The notes: generated by a model not told the origin, from the sequence alone. A stretch of DNA of 64,000 nt from Bog-473 sp963783965 (GCA_963783965.1 CAWAPQ010000014.1:124001-188000), one strand, 5' to 3'. Shown: positions 8,664-18,072, numbered from the stretch's first letter. Made by a program: numbers and translations.

Positions 8664-9869
8664 CTACGCGGCGGCCGTCCCGTGTTCGTCATATGGGATG
8701 TTGTAAGTGTCTGCGCAGTTCCGCCACATGATCCGCTCCATCTCATTCGGGGTGCATCCGGCGCGCTCGAGGATCTCGCGGCCGAGCTGGTAGTCGAGCG
8801 GCCAACTACTCGACGAGTGCGGGAAATCGGGACCCCACATGATGTTCCCCACTCCGATCTCGTAGCGGTTCGCCGCACCGATCTCGTCGACCGTGTACAC
8901 CACAGCCACATTGCGACGGAAATATTCACTCGGTAGCAATGGCAGGTTCCAGTCCGAGCGATTGCGCTTGACCGAATCGTCGAAAGTCTCGAGGTAGTAG
9001 GGAATCCAGCCAGTGTGCACCTCGGAGCCGACGAATCGCAGGCTGGGGAACCGTTCGAAGACCCCGCTGGAGATCATCTTGAACAAGATGGCCGGAAAAG
9101 TACCCGCCTCCATGTCCAGACCCAGTGACTTGGCCCTCTGACGGGCCTGGGGCACACCTTCGGGAGTGATTCGTGACCCGAGGTCTCCATAGGGAAAGAA
9201 GAACATGGTGTGGACGTTGATGGCCATGTCCATTTCGACTGCGGTGGCCCAGAAACGGTCATCCTCGGGCATCGGCTCGGAGAAGTTCCCGCTCGGGTAC
9301 GCCTCGAGCTGAGCCGTGCGCAGACCGAGGTCGACGATCCGGTGAAGTTCGTCGAGACAGTCCCTGATGCCCGTCGTCGGCAAGGTGGCGTTGCAGAGGA
9401 AGTGTTCTGGTGCATAGGCCTGGAACTCGGCGATCCAGTCGTTGTAGGCCTTGAAGCAGGCCAACGAGAGCTCCTTGTCGCGCATGAGCTTTATCCCGTT
9501 CCACACCGTGCCCACGCCGTTGAAGATGACCTCCGCGTCAGTCTCGTCCTCGGTGATCTCTTTGAGCCGTGCTGCGGGGTCATAGGACCCTGGGAACATG
9601 TCCTCGTATCGGACGCCGCGGTCTTTAATCTGCTTGAAGCTATCGATCAGCGAGGCACGGTCGAACCGCTTGGACGAGCGTGAGTACATGGAACTGAACC
9701 CCATGACCGACGGACGCTTCTGGTCCTCCATGATCCAGGCATGGCCCTTGGTCTTGGGGGTCTCAATCACTCGGGGACCGCGGTCTTTGAATTTCTCCGG
9801 CAACCGGTCGGTCCAAAGTGTGGGCGGCTCATTCACGTGTCCATCTGCGGAAATTGACCGGTACCGCAT
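8664..9869 (-). CDS. Amidohydrolase_2 family metal-dependent hydrolase
   Basis: This 401-residue protein is of the same amidohydrolase_2 family as the gene at 3554. The start at ATG 9867-9869 is preferred because of the aaggggggaa upstream and because MRYRSISADGHVNEP starts exactly at the first barrel strand; the frame is open to 9944. The metal-site elements are SADGHVNE (D-x-H), a barrel His in NVHTMFF, a glutamate and His in GSEVHTGW, and WGPDFPHSSSSWP with the late Asp and His. It is the last gene of the minus-strand run from 14381. The window encodes five such proteins, so it may serve a distinct step or a distinct ring system. Confidence 0.9.
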   Translation of the reverse strand: MRYRSISADGHVNEPPTLWTDRLPEKFKDRGPRVIETPKTKGHAWIMEDQKRPSVMGFSSMYSRSSKRFDRASLIDSFKQIKDRGVRYEDMFPGSYDPAARLKEITEDETDAEVIFNGVGTVWNGIKLMRDKELSLACFKAYNDWIAEFQAYAPEHFLCNATLPTTGIRDCLDELHRIVDLGLRTAQLEAYPSGNFSEPMPEDDRFWATAVEMDMAINVHTMFFFPYGDLGSRITPEGVPQARQRAKSLGLDMEAGTFPAILFKMISSGVFERFPSLRFVGSEVHTGWIPYYLETFDDSVKRNRSDWNLPLLPSEYFRRNVAVVYTVDEIGAANRYEIGVGNIMWGPDFPHSSSSWPLDYQLGREILERAGCTPNEMERIMWRNCADTYNIPYDEHGTAAA

Positions 9870-10031
9870 CCCAAGTTCCCCCCTTCGCACGGTCACCTCG
9901 CACCGGGCAGTGTCGACGTAGAAGCGGTGTTCGAACTGAACCAAAACGTACCACGTCGGGCACGAAACCCGGATAGCCGACCGCCAGGCCCATCGAGGTC
10001 TCGGTCCGCTTTTCGGAGCCGTGGCCGTCAG

Positions 10032-10445
10032 TTATTCATCGTCGAGATCGAGGTCCCAGAGGACCTCTCCCACGTCGTCGGTGAGCGCGACGGCGACGGC
10101 CCGCGCCCTCATGCCCTGTCTCGGTTCGACCTCGTTTCGCACACGCCCAGGAATGAGGATGTCGTCTTCCTCGTCCAGTCGGACCAGCGCGATCGTGTAC
10201 GGCACATATTCCTTGAGACTGGGAAAAAATGCTCGATGAGGCCTGACCCAACTATGGAGTTCTCCGGTTCCGCTGACCGGGCGGAACTCGAGGTTCTCGC
10301 CATGGCATTTCGAGCAGATCGGCCGTGGAGGCCATGTCCAGCGGCGACAGTCCAGGCATTGCTGGACTTCGAGGCGCCCCCTGGCCAGGGCGGCCCAGTA
10401 GGGCTCGGAGTCCCGGCTCGGGAGCGGAGTGGTGGGATCGGCCAT
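10032..10445 (-). CDS. DUF35 OB-fold protein with rubredoxin-like zinc ribbon
   Basis: This 137-residue DUF35-type protein has a C-x2-C / C-x2-C zinc ribbon (CLDCRRW and ICSKC, roughly residues 34-53), followed by an OB fold (GELHSWVRPHRAFF, YTIALVRLDEEDDILIPGRV). The ATG overlaps the stop of the thiolase-like gene by one base (TGATG), so the two are translationally coupled and likely form a complex. In known cases DUF35 proteins partner thiolase-fold enzymes; the DUF35 domain of ChsH2 with the steroid aldolase Ltp2 is the best example. The acidic C-terminus (WDLDLDDE) is unremarkable. Confidence 0.93.
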   Translation of the reverse strand: MADPTTPLPSRDSEPYWAALARGRLEVQQCLDCRRWTWPPRPICSKCHGENLEFRPVSGTGELHSWVRPHRAFFPSLKEYVPYTIALVRLDEEDDILIPGRVRNEVEPRQGMRARAVAVALTDDVGEVLWDLDLDDE

Positions 10446-11617
10446 CAACCACCCGCCAGGATCAGGGCGCTCGAGTAGGCGCTGATGTAGCCAAGCTGCC
10501 CGGCCACGAGAGCCAGATCGTGCCGGTCGACTTGGCGCCTCCCGGCCTCGCCACGGATCTGCTCTACCGCTTCGTAGACGTGGTTGAAGCCGTGCAGGTA
10601 ACCCTCCGAGAGGAGCCCTCCATGTGTGTTGATGGGTAGCGAGCCGCCTCGACGATCGAAGTGGCCCTCCAGCAGCTTGTCGGGCACCCCACCTTCCTCG
10701 GCAAACCCATAGCCCTCAATCTGAGCGAGAAGCGTGTAGGTGAAACAGTCATAGAGCTCTGCGAAGTCAATCTCTCCGGGACCCACGCCAGCAGCGTTGT
10801 ACAAGCGTGGGGCGATCTGCTTGGCAGGAGATATCGCCAGATCGGTGACTCCGTTGTTGTAGAGACTGACCCCGCTCCCCCAGGCTGCTCCCTGCAACAT
10901 GACAGGTCGATGGGGGGAATCCATGGCTCGGTCCGCGGGCACGATCACCAACGCCACCGCTCCATCGGTCTCAAGGCAGCAGTCGAGAAGCCGAAAGGGC
11001 TCGGTGATCCATGGACTGGCGAGATAGTCGTCCATGGTGATGGGCGTTCGCATCATCGCCCGTTCATTGTCAAGAGCATTTGTTCGACAAAGAAGCGCCA
11101 AGCGTCCGAAGTCCTCCGACGTGGTGCCGTAACGTTCCATGTGCGCCCGTGCGGCCATTGCCATCTCCTGTGCCGGCACGATGTAGGCGGTCGACATCTT
11201 GTACTGCACGTCCCAGGGTTGCTTCTGTCCCGCGCCGGAAGCATTCATCCGTTGCTCCGAACGCCCGTTCAACGCCCTGTAGCACACGACGCAGTCTGCG
11301 ACGCCGGCACTGACGGCCAGAGCGGCAGACCCGATCACCGACATCGATACGCTCCCGCCGAAGTTCTGGTCCACGAAATAGTGCATGCTCTGCATTCCGA
11401 GCGACTGAGCCAAGACGTTTGGCGGCACCGAGTCTCCGGGACCGAACGTGGCAAGCCCGTCGATGTCACGAAGTTCCAGACCTGCATCCCGAACCGCCGT
11501 CTTGATGGCTCGAGCGGCCAAACCCAAGGTACTCGTGCCAGAGTCCTTCGAGAACTCGGTACAGCCGATCCCAACAATGGCCGCCTGCGAGCGTGGAAAC
11601 TTCGACCTCTCGCTCAC
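10445..11617 (-). CDS. Thiolase-like protein (SCP-x/Ltp2-type) without the N-terminal catalytic cysteine
   Basis: This 390-residue thiolase-fold protein of the lipid-transfer/SCP-x subgroup begins with QAAIVGIGCTEFSK and ends NTHGGLLSEGYLHG...LILAGG. Where degradative thiolases carry the nucleophilic Cys near residue 88, it reads VDQNFGGSVSM with no cysteine. The usual NEAFA motif is replaced by AELYDCFTYT. The HGG element is kept. This pattern and the coupled DUF35 gene match the Ltp2-like aldolases, which cleave a C-C bond in a beta-hydroxy-CoA thioester by a retro-aldol reaction, better than true thiolases. The function is inferred; an inactive lipid-transfer role cannot be excluded. Confidence 0.9.
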   Translation of the reverse strand: MSERSKFPRSQAAIVGIGCTEFSKDSGTSTLGLAARAIKTAVRDAGLELRDIDGLATFGPGDSVPPNVLAQSLGMQSMHYFVDQNFGGSVSMSVIGSAALAVSAGVADCVVCYRALNGRSEQRMNASGAGQKQPWDVQYKMSTAYIVPAQEMAMAARAHMERYGTTSEDFGRLALLCRTNALDNERAMMRTPITMDDYLASPWITEPFRLLDCCLETDGAVALVIVPADRAMDSPHRPVMLQGAAWGSGVSLYNNGVTDLAISPAKQIAPRLYNAAGVGPGEIDFAELYDCFTYTLLAQIEGYGFAEEGGVPDKLLEGHFDRRGGSLPINTHGGLLSEGYLHGFNHVYEAVEQIRGEAGRRQVDRHDLALVAGQLGYISAYSSALILAGG

Positions 11618-11778
11618 GCTGTGCCACTGCCCCTTTCGAATTGTGCAGCGATGGCAGTCAGCAACACTTCTGCCTGAGGGCTCCGTACGCCGCTATCGAC
11701 TGCCACCCCCTCACAGCCCGCCAATCATCCCGGCGAATCGGGGCGCCCAGCGGCTCTGCCCGGCTCGGGGGACCCGCT

Positions 11779-13176
11779 TCAAAAGCTTCCACCGATGGCG
11801 GTGAGGTCGTCGACCAACAGATCGTCCATCGCCGCGATTCTCTCGCCGCCTTCGTACGGTTTGAGATAGCCGCTTCGTGCGGCAAAACTTTGAATGAGGT
11901 CGTGAGGAACGATCCCATCGTCAATGATCTCTTCGATCCTCGGGCCGATTCGCTTGGCGATCGCAGCCAATCGCTCTCGGTCCAGTTCGAAAAACTCAAT
12001 GCCATTCCCGCCGAGCATGGCCCGCAGTTCACCCTCGGGTACGCCGGCGAACGCCGACCGGAGGAAATGCTTCGTCTGAGGCCAAGTGGACTCCTGATGG
12101 GGAAAGTCGCGACCGAAGAGAATGGTCTGGACTCCCAACTCATGGCGCCTCTCGACCTCCTCCTTATGGATAAACGAAGCTCCGGCCAAACAGTTGTTCC
12201 TCCAATACTCGCTGGGTGACTCCATCGCCGGAATCGTTCCGCGATTCCGTAGCCAGATCTCATCGAGATGAGCAAGCGCCGCCGGTATCCAGTCAATACG
12301 GATTTCAGTCAGTTCGAGCTTCAACCCTGGGTGACGGTCGAACACCCCACCCAACATCAGCTGCCACATTGGTTGGCGCGAGTCGAGATTCTTGTTGAGG
12401 AAGTCGTCGAAGAATTGCAGCGACTCGTCCGAGACTGCGTCCGCGTGCTCGAGCATCGCGTTGAGATCGTTGGTCCCGGCAGCCGCGACCACGTCCTTAT
12501 AGACCTTTTCGATTTGAGGAAAGGCTGTGCCGATCATGGTGCCGTAACCCGCGTGCACCACAAGCGCCACTCCGAGCTCCACGCATTTGGCCCAGAACGG
12601 ATCCCAATACTGATCGTAGAGAGGGAGCATTGCGGCGTGCTTCAGATAGCCGGGGCAGTAGACGCCAACGAAGTTGTGGTCCGCCATCCAGCTAAGTTCC
12701 GCAAGCTGGGCGTCCAGATCGACGCACGGCCCTATCGCTCCAGTAATCAATAGGCGGTCCGGCGCGAATCCGAACGCGTCAGCACAATATCGGTTCCAGC
12801 CCTTCGCGCCGGCCTCCCACGCCTCAAGACCGTAATCTCGGCCGGTCACGTTGTGAAACATGTCGCCCAAGCGAGAATCACCGAGGTAAATCAGTTCCGC
12901 CGCGACCCCCTCCCTGTCCATGTCCGCCAGCCTGAGCACTGGGTCATACAAGCCCTGCCAGTCCTCTCGCTGGGCCTCCTGGTGTTCGGCATTTGCACCC
13001 TCACCCCCGCCGGCCTTTGCACCCATGCAATAGATCGCACGCGGGTAGATCTCATCGCAGTCCCGATGGAGTTGGTCAAGGTGCTCGTGGAACCGCTTGG
13101 GCAGATATTCCGGCCACAGCTCCTTCGGCACTCCGGCATGCGAATCACACGAAACGATGATCACCTTGTCGTCCAT
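11779..13176 (-). CDS. Amidohydrolase_2 family metal-dependent hydrolase
   Basis: This 465-residue member of the same family starts at ATG 13176 after an aagaagg sequence. It opens VIIVSCDSHAGVP (D-x-H metal element), has a barrel His in ALVVHAGYG, TEIRIDW at the glutamate strand, and FGRDFPHQESTWP for the late Asp/His. It is longer than the copy at 8664, with an insertion rich in Gly/Glu near residue 55 (GAKAGGGEGANAEHQEAQRE). It lies 161 bases upstream of the thiolase-like gene on the same strand. Nothing is seen in the 296 bases between it and the SDR upstream. Confidence 0.9.
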   Translation of the reverse strand: MDDKVIIVSCDSHAGVPKELWPEYLPKRFHEHLDQLHRDCDEIYPRAIYCMGAKAGGGEGANAEHQEAQREDWQGLYDPVLRLADMDREGVAAELIYLGDSRLGDMFHNVTGRDYGLEAWEAGAKGWNRYCADAFGFAPDRLLITGAIGPCVDLDAQLAELSWMADHNFVGVYCPGYLKHAAMLPLYDQYWDPFWAKCVELGVALVVHAGYGTMIGTAFPQIEKVYKDVVAAAGTNDLNAMLEHADAVSDESLQFFDDFLNKNLDSRQPMWQLMLGGVFDRHPGLKLELTEIRIDWIPAALAHLDEIWLRNRGTIPAMESPSEYWRNNCLAGASFIHKEEVERRHELGVQTILFGRDFPHQESTWPQTKHFLRSAFAGVPEGELRAMLGGNGIEFFELDRERLAAIAKRIGPRIEEIIDDGIVPHDLIQSFAARSGYLKPYEGGERIAAMDDLLVDDLTAIGGSF

Positions 13177-13472
13177 GAGGTCCTTCTTCTTCTTCTGTAT
13201 GGGACCGACGGGCCCACTGTCGTGCGCGTGCCGACGCCAACCAGGCTAACGGACCAGCCCTCAAACCAAAGGGGGACGGCCTCGGACGCACAATGCGGCA
13301 ACCGTCCAACTGTGCCCAAGCCCCCAGTTGGACGCTCTCTGGACCACGGGGGTCCCGGGAATCCGCGAGACCGACAGCCGCTGTTCACTTGCCCCCTACA
13401 GGCTTCTTCGGAGCTCTCCTTGCCTGCGCCGGAGACCTGCGAGCGGCGATATCGGCCCACACGGCTTCACGG

Positions 13473-14381
13473 TCAGAGGGGGGGATTCCCGAGGTCCCTC
13501 AGAGGCGCGTCGGTTGTGTCCATGATTGCGTCGAGATTTTCGGCAACGTCCTCTGGGGTGATCGAGCCCGTAGTGTGGAATCCCTTGGTCTGAATCATTG
13601 CCAGACGCATGACGCCGAGACCCCCGCTGATGAGGGTCTCCCCGTTGAGTGGGCAAGATTCGTGCGCCAGATAGGCAACAGCTGGCGACACATACTCGTT
13701 CTTCATTTCGTCGAATGCACCTTCGAATGTCTCCGGAGGCACGTCGTAGAAGAACCCCATAACTTCGGGATCGTTCATTCGGGTGTTCCCGCGCGGAGCC
13801 ACCGCATTCACCCTGAGCCCAAGCCGCGCCCCATCGAGAGCGAGGGCTCGGGTGAAGGAGAAGATCCCGCCTTTGGCTCCGCTGTAGCTCACACACTTCG
13901 GCACGAACCCAGTCACGGCCTCTGACGCCGTATTTACGATGCATCCATTCCTCGCCGCTTTGAGATGTGGCCATGCTTCTTTGCACATGTACACCGTGCC
14001 GAAGTACTGGTGGTAGTTCATCCGTCGGAACCGCTCCAGATCGGTGTCCTCGAACCAGTCGGGATCAGCCACTCCCGCGTTGTTGATCAACACATCGAGA
14101 CCACCGAAGGCGTCCAATGCCGTTTGAACGATCATGGCGGCACCCTCCTCTTCGGCCACGGAGGCAAAGCAGGCCACGGCCTCCCCACCCGCCGCCTCAA
14201 TCTCCTTGGCAACTCGTTCTGCCGGTTCCGGCGACGAACCGGTTCCGTCCAGATTGACTCCATAGTCGGCTACGACGACACGGGCCCCTCGGCCGGCAAG
14301 CAGCAGCGCGTGACAACGCCCGAATCCTCGACCGGCGCCCGTCACGATCACCGAACGACCGTCGAATCGCAGTTCACTCAC
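13473..14381 (-). CDS. SDR, paralogue of the SDR at 7710
   Basis: This 302-residue SDR starts at GTG 14379-14381, which is preceded by aagggggta; the frame extends to 14501 but that part is not SDR-like. The motifs are TGAGRGFG, NNAGVA and catalytic Y-S-G-A-K. Compared with the SDR at 7710 it shares the opening LRFD-R-VIVTGAGRG, the VADYGVNLDGTGSSPEP loop, VNAVAPRGNTRM, LAHESCPLNG and EDVAENLDAIMD, so the pair arose by duplication. It heads the minus-strand run 14381 to 8664. A 3-hydroxyacyl-CoA-type substrate is plausible by similarity to multifunctional beta-oxidation enzymes. Confidence 0.91.
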   Translation of the reverse strand: MSELRFDGRSVIVTGAGRGFGRCHALLLAGRGARVVVADYGVNLDGTGSSPEPAERVAKEIEAAGGEAVACFASVAEEEGAAMIVQTALDAFGGLDVLINNAGVADPDWFEDTDLERFRRMNYHQYFGTVYMCKEAWPHLKAARNGCIVNTASEAVTGFVPKCVSYSGAKGGIFSFTRALALDGARLGLRVNAVAPRGNTRMNDPEVMGFFYDVPPETFEGAFDEMKNEYVSPAVAYLAHESCPLNGETLISGGLGVMRLAMIQTKGFHTTGSITPEDVAENLDAIMDTTDAPLRDLGNPPL

Positions 14382-15098
14382 TCGTACCCCCTTGCCTCGT
14401 AAGAATCGAATCGAACAACGTTGATGCACTAGGACAATATGCCGTTGCTGCGGACGCGTTTCTCCGACCGGCACTCTTTGCCGCCGGGTGCCGAGCGTCA
14501 ACCCCCTCCCGCTCGCCGAACTTCACCGCGACGCGAGATTCAACGGTCCGAGGCTCAGCGCCCTCACGTGTGCGAACATGTTTCACGAATGCGGTTGCCC
14601 CGGTCGTAGCTGCCGACCCGTCAACACGTGCAAGAAAGGAGCAGCTCTTCGTAGGCGACTCGATCTGGTTGGTCCAAGCCACTCGTCCACAGTGGCGAAC
14701 CGAGAGATGCTCGGTGATCCGTCGCCCCGTCGTCCAACTGAGGAAAGGCCTACTTAGACGGTCTCCGAAGCCCCGGCCGGCCGGTTCGTGCAATTGCCAC
14801 CTCGGCTCCCTAGGGAGCCGCCAGGCCGCCAAGCGCGGAGGTCTCGACGCTTCCACCCCTCCAGAGCGCATGTGTTGTTGCACGACCGATACGTCCATGG
14901 ACCGTCGAGTCTGCAGCGGTGATCCGGACGTTTGGACGCCGTGGCGCGAAAGACCCCGCCAATCATGTGTTCTGTGACGACCTATCGCCCTGGGCCATGC
15001 GACCTCGGCGAGTGAAGCCAGAGGCCGCGAGAACTCGGACGGAGCGGCGGTGAGGTGTACCCTCGCTGAAGTTCGGACCGTGTTTGGGAGGCGGGCTA
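14382..15098. other. Gene-free divergent region with palindromes
   Basis: These 717 bases lie between the minus-strand SDR and the plus-strand P450. No frame here has a ribosome site plus recognisable product, and no tRNA-like fold was seen. It contains CCGGCCGGCCGG (14773-14784) and the perfect 18-bp palindrome at 14803-14820. The last 20 bases hold the ggg-agg ribosome site of the P450. Confidence 0.55.
14803..14820. promoter_or_regulatory. Perfect 18-bp palindrome (candidate operator)
   Basis: The sequence CGGCTCCCTAGGGAGCCG is identical to its own reverse complement over all 18 bases. It sits between divergently transcribed catabolic genes, about 280 bases before the P450 start. Perfect symmetry without a loop fits a dimeric DNA-binding protein better than a terminator. 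No regulator gene is present in the window to pair with it. Confidence 0.45.
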
Positions 15099-16298
15099 AT
15101 GACAGTGACTGAGACGAACGTCTACTACGACATGTACGACAGGGACATTTATGCGTCCCCGTACGAGACGTTCCGCCAGCTACGCAACGAGGCGCCGCTC
15201 TATTACAACGACAAATACAACTTCTATGCCGTGAGTAGACATGATGATCTGGCTCGCGTCTTGACCGACAGAGAGACGTACATTTCGGGCAAGGGAATGG
15301 TTTACAACATCATCAGTCAGGGTGTTGAGATGCCTCCAGGTCTCTTTATCAATGAGGATCCGCCTCAGCACACGATGCACCGGGCCATCGTCTCGCGGCT
15401 GTTCACTCCGCGCGCAGTTGCACGCCTCGAAGTCCAGATTCGTTCGTTGTGCGAGGAGATCGTCGACGGGCTCGTTGGTCGCGCACAGTTCGATTTCATG
15501 CGTGACTTCTCGTTGCAGCTTCCAGTGCAAGTGATCGGCATGTTGGTGGGGGTACCAAAGAAGGATCAGACCGATCTTCTCGCTGTGTTTCAGAAGAACC
15601 TGCACGAAGGCTCCGCGGATCCTGAACAACAGCTCATGAACGGCATTCTCGAGTCCGCAGCCTGGTTCAACGACTATCTCGACTGGCGTGAGAAGAATCC
15701 CTCGGATGACGTGATGACCACCCTCATGCACTACGAATTCGAAGACGAAACGGGAACGATGCGTACGTTGCGCCGCGACGAGATCGTCACCTACCTCACT
15801 CTTATTACGTCAGCGGGTAGCGACACGACCGCAACCGCTATCTCGTGGGCGGGCAGCCTGCTGAGCGATCACCCGGACCAACGACGGGAACTCGTTGAGA
15901 AACCGGACATGATCCCGCAGGCGTTCGAAGAGGTGTTGAGGTGCGAGCCGCCCTCGTATCACTTCTGCCGGTGGACGACCAAGGACGTGGAGTTTCACGG
16001 TGAAACGATTCCGGCAGAGAGCATCCTCGTCGTGCTGCCTCCCGCGGCGAATAGGGATGAGCGCAAATGGCACGAACCCGATCGGTTCGACATTCACCGC
16101 GATCCCGCTCAAATCTTCACCTTCAGCTTCGGGCCCCATTTTTGCCTCGGAGCAAACCTGGCCAAAATAGAGGGTCGAATCGCTCTCGAAACGATCTTGC
16201 CGAGGATTCCCGAGTGGACCGTTGATCATGCGAACGCAGTTCTCACAAAAGGCATCGACACCAGAGGGTGGGAGCGCCTACCCGTTTCTGTCGGCTGA
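15099..16298 (+). CDS. Cytochrome P450 (paralogue of the P450 at 1018)
   Basis: This 399-residue soluble P450 starts at ATG 15099, with gggaggcggg directly upstream; an in-frame start at 15084 is poorer. The I-helix motif is AGSDTT, the ExxR is EEVLR, and the heme loop FSFGPHFCLG carries the ligand Cys349. The N-terminal YDMYDRDIYASPYETFRQLR and NEDPPQHTMHR segments mirror those of the P450 at 1018, which indicates gene duplication within the block. It stands alone, flanked by the palindromic region and, convergently, by livF. No redox partner is encoded nearby. A second hydroxylation, or another regiochemistry on the same substrate, is a reasonable guess. Confidence 0.95.
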   Translation: MTVTETNVYYDMYDRDIYASPYETFRQLRNEAPLYYNDKYNFYAVSRHDDLARVLTDRETYISGKGMVYNIISQGVEMPPGLFINEDPPQHTMHRAIVSRLFTPRAVARLEVQIRSLCEEIVDGLVGRAQFDFMRDFSLQLPVQVIGMLVGVPKKDQTDLLAVFQKNLHEGSADPEQQLMNGILESAAWFNDYLDWREKNPSDDVMTTLMHYEFEDETGTMRTLRRDEIVTYLTLITSAGSDTTATAISWAGSLLSDHPDQRRELVEKPDMIPQAFEEVLRCEPPSYHFCRWTTKDVEFHGETIPAESILVVLPPAANRDERKWHEPDRFDIHRDPAQIFTFSFGPHFCLGANLAKIEGRIALETILPRIPEWTVDHANAVLTKGIDTRGWERLPVSVG

Positions 16299-16407
16299 CG
16301 GTGTCAACGAGTCACCGACGCCATTGACCTGTCCGGCATGAGCGCAAGGACATCCGGGGAGTCTCAGTCTGAAGGGTGTCCAGCTTCGCTCCGCACAAAG
16401 TGTGACC

Positions 16408-17148
16408 TCACTCGGCTCTCATGCCAGCGCTGATCGGGCTCTCCACTTCGCCCAAATAGCGGTCGATGACTTCTTGGCCCGCCTCGTCAGCCGGGCCCGA
16501 CCAACTCACCCGACCTCTGCTCAGAATGATGCATATGTCCGCCATGGCCAGGGCTCGGTGGACGAATTCGCTAAGGACGATGGTGATGCCGGCCCGACAT
16601 GCCTGCGCGAGACCCTCGAAGACTGATTCGGTGACGAGGGGGGCCAGTCCCAGCGACATCTCGTCGGCAATGACGAGCTTGGGCGACACGGCAAGGGCGC
16701 GAGCCAGGGCCAGCATCTGCTGCTCACCCCCTGACAAGCTGCCGGCGCGCTGGGTACGCCGGCTCCCAAGAATTGGGAAGTGCTCGATAGCCAGATCAAT
16801 CGCCTCGCCCCGTGCCTGACGGCGTTCCTGGGCTACGGCCATGCGCAGGTTATCGTTCACCGAGAGTCCCGGGAAGATGCCGCGCCCCTCGGGAATGTAG
16901 GTCAGCCCGAGTTTGCGGATGCGGTGCGCGGGCTGTCCGGTGATGTCCTGGCCCTCGAAGCGCACCTGGCCCGAGCCCGGTCGCACGAGTCCCGACACCG
17001 TGCGCGCCAGCGTGCTCTTGCCCGCACCGTTCGCGCCAAGGACAGCGAGCACGGACCCGGCCGGGACCGACAGCGACACCTCGAAGAGAGCCTGTGACGT
17101 GCCGTAGGACACGTCAAGGTTCTCTACCTCCAGAATCGCCTCTCTCAC
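16408..17148 (-). CDS. livF: Branched-chain-type ABC transporter ATPase LivF
   Basis: This 246-residue ABC ATPase energises the Liv-type importer. It starts at GTG 17148, and the GTGA overlaps the stop of the upstream LivG. The Walker A is GANGAGKST (38-46), followed by the LivF-typical YIPEGRGIFPGLSV Q-loop region, signature LSGGEQQM and Walker B LVIADEMSLGLAP. The Asp-Glu in Walker B is intact. The usual switch His is not obvious: the H-loop reads VLSEFVHRAL, where E-Q-N-x-x-x-A-L is more usual. It is the last gene of the livHM-livG-livF operon. Confidence 0.94.
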   Translation of the reverse strand: MREAILEVENLDVSYGTSQALFEVSLSVPAGSVLAVLGANGAGKSTLARTVSGLVRPGSGQVRFEGQDITGQPAHRIRKLGLTYIPEGRGIFPGLSVNDNLRMAVAQERRQARGEAIDLAIEHFPILGSRRTQRAGSLSGGEQQMLALARALAVSPKLVIADEMSLGLAPLVTESVFEGLAQACRAGITIVLSEFVHRALAMADICIILSRGRVSWSGPADEAGQEVIDRYLGEVESPISAGMRAE

Positions 17149-18072
17149 GCGTTGTCTGCTTCGGGCGACGCGTGAGCGTCAGGTGGGGCAGGCGCGACTG
17201 ATGCCATGGGCGGTGCCATCGCCGTCCGGGCGGCGTGGCTCGGTTGGTCGCTGTCACCGAGGTAGGCGGCACGTACGGCAGGGTCGCTCCTGATCTGCTC
17301 CGGTGTGCCCGCAGCAATGCGCTCGCCGAAGTCCAGCACAAAGACGGTATCGGAGAGGGCGAGCACGGCGGCCACGTCGTGCTCCACCATGACGACAGAC
17401 AGCTGTGGATCGGCCTGGTCCACGATCTCGCGAAAGACCCAGAGCAGGTTCTCCGCGGCCTTGATGTCCAACCCAGACAGGGGCTCGTCGAGGAGAAGCA
17501 CTCGGGGTTCGCTCGCCAAGGCGCGACCGGCCTCGACCAGGCGGAGTACTCCCAGTGGCAGCGCCGCCACCGGTGCTTTGGCCACACGAGTGAGTTTGAG
17601 CATTCCGAGGAGGCTGTCTACTCGGTCATTTTCGGCTTTCGACGGCGGGAGCAACGAACGCACACTGAACGAGTCTCGCCACAACCGGTGGGGCGAGACG
17701 CGCGCCGCGATACGCCAACACAAGGTGCTCGCGCACAGTCAGTCCCTGGAAAAGTTCGGGCTGTTGAAAGGTGCGCGCCAGTCCTCTGCCCACGCGTGCG
17801 CGCGGCGATGCTCGAGTGACGTCCTCTCCGCGAAACCAGACTGCGCCGGCATTGGGTCGTTGCAGTCCGGACAGCACAGCCAGGAGCGTCGACTTACCAG
17901 CACCGTTTGGGCCGACGAGCCCGGCGATCTCGCCGGGCTGCACCTCGATGGAGACATTCGAAAGGGCCGTAAGCCCACCGAAACGCACGGTGATTCCGTG
18001 AGCTGCCATTGCTGGGGTTGCGTTCGAGCCGGCAGTCAGGGCGTCCACGCTCGTGACCTCGGACCCGGTCAT
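17145..18072 (-). pseudogene. livG: ABC transporter ATPase LivG split by an apparent +1 frameshift
   Basis: Two overlapping frames together make one LivG. The N-terminal frame (18072-17626) has FGGLTALSNVSIEV, Walker A GPNGAGKST (54-62), GLARTFQQPELFQGLTVREH and then loses similarity after LVLAYR. The other frame (from about 17715 to 17145) resumes with ARVSPHRLWRDSF and carries LPLGVLRLVEAGRALA, Walker B VLLLDEPLSGLD and the switch His VMVEHDV. The joined length is 928 bases, one more than a multiple of three. Removing one base near 17700, in the cgcggcgcgcg run, would restore a 308-residue protein. The ATGA start overlaps the permease stop. It may be a consensus error or a true lesion that disables the importer. 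Confidence 0.85.

Noticed and set aside
14382..15098. Short frames that could be a regulator gene
   Set aside because: Translations are Arg/Pro-rich, lack helix-turn-helix patterns and have no ribosome sites.
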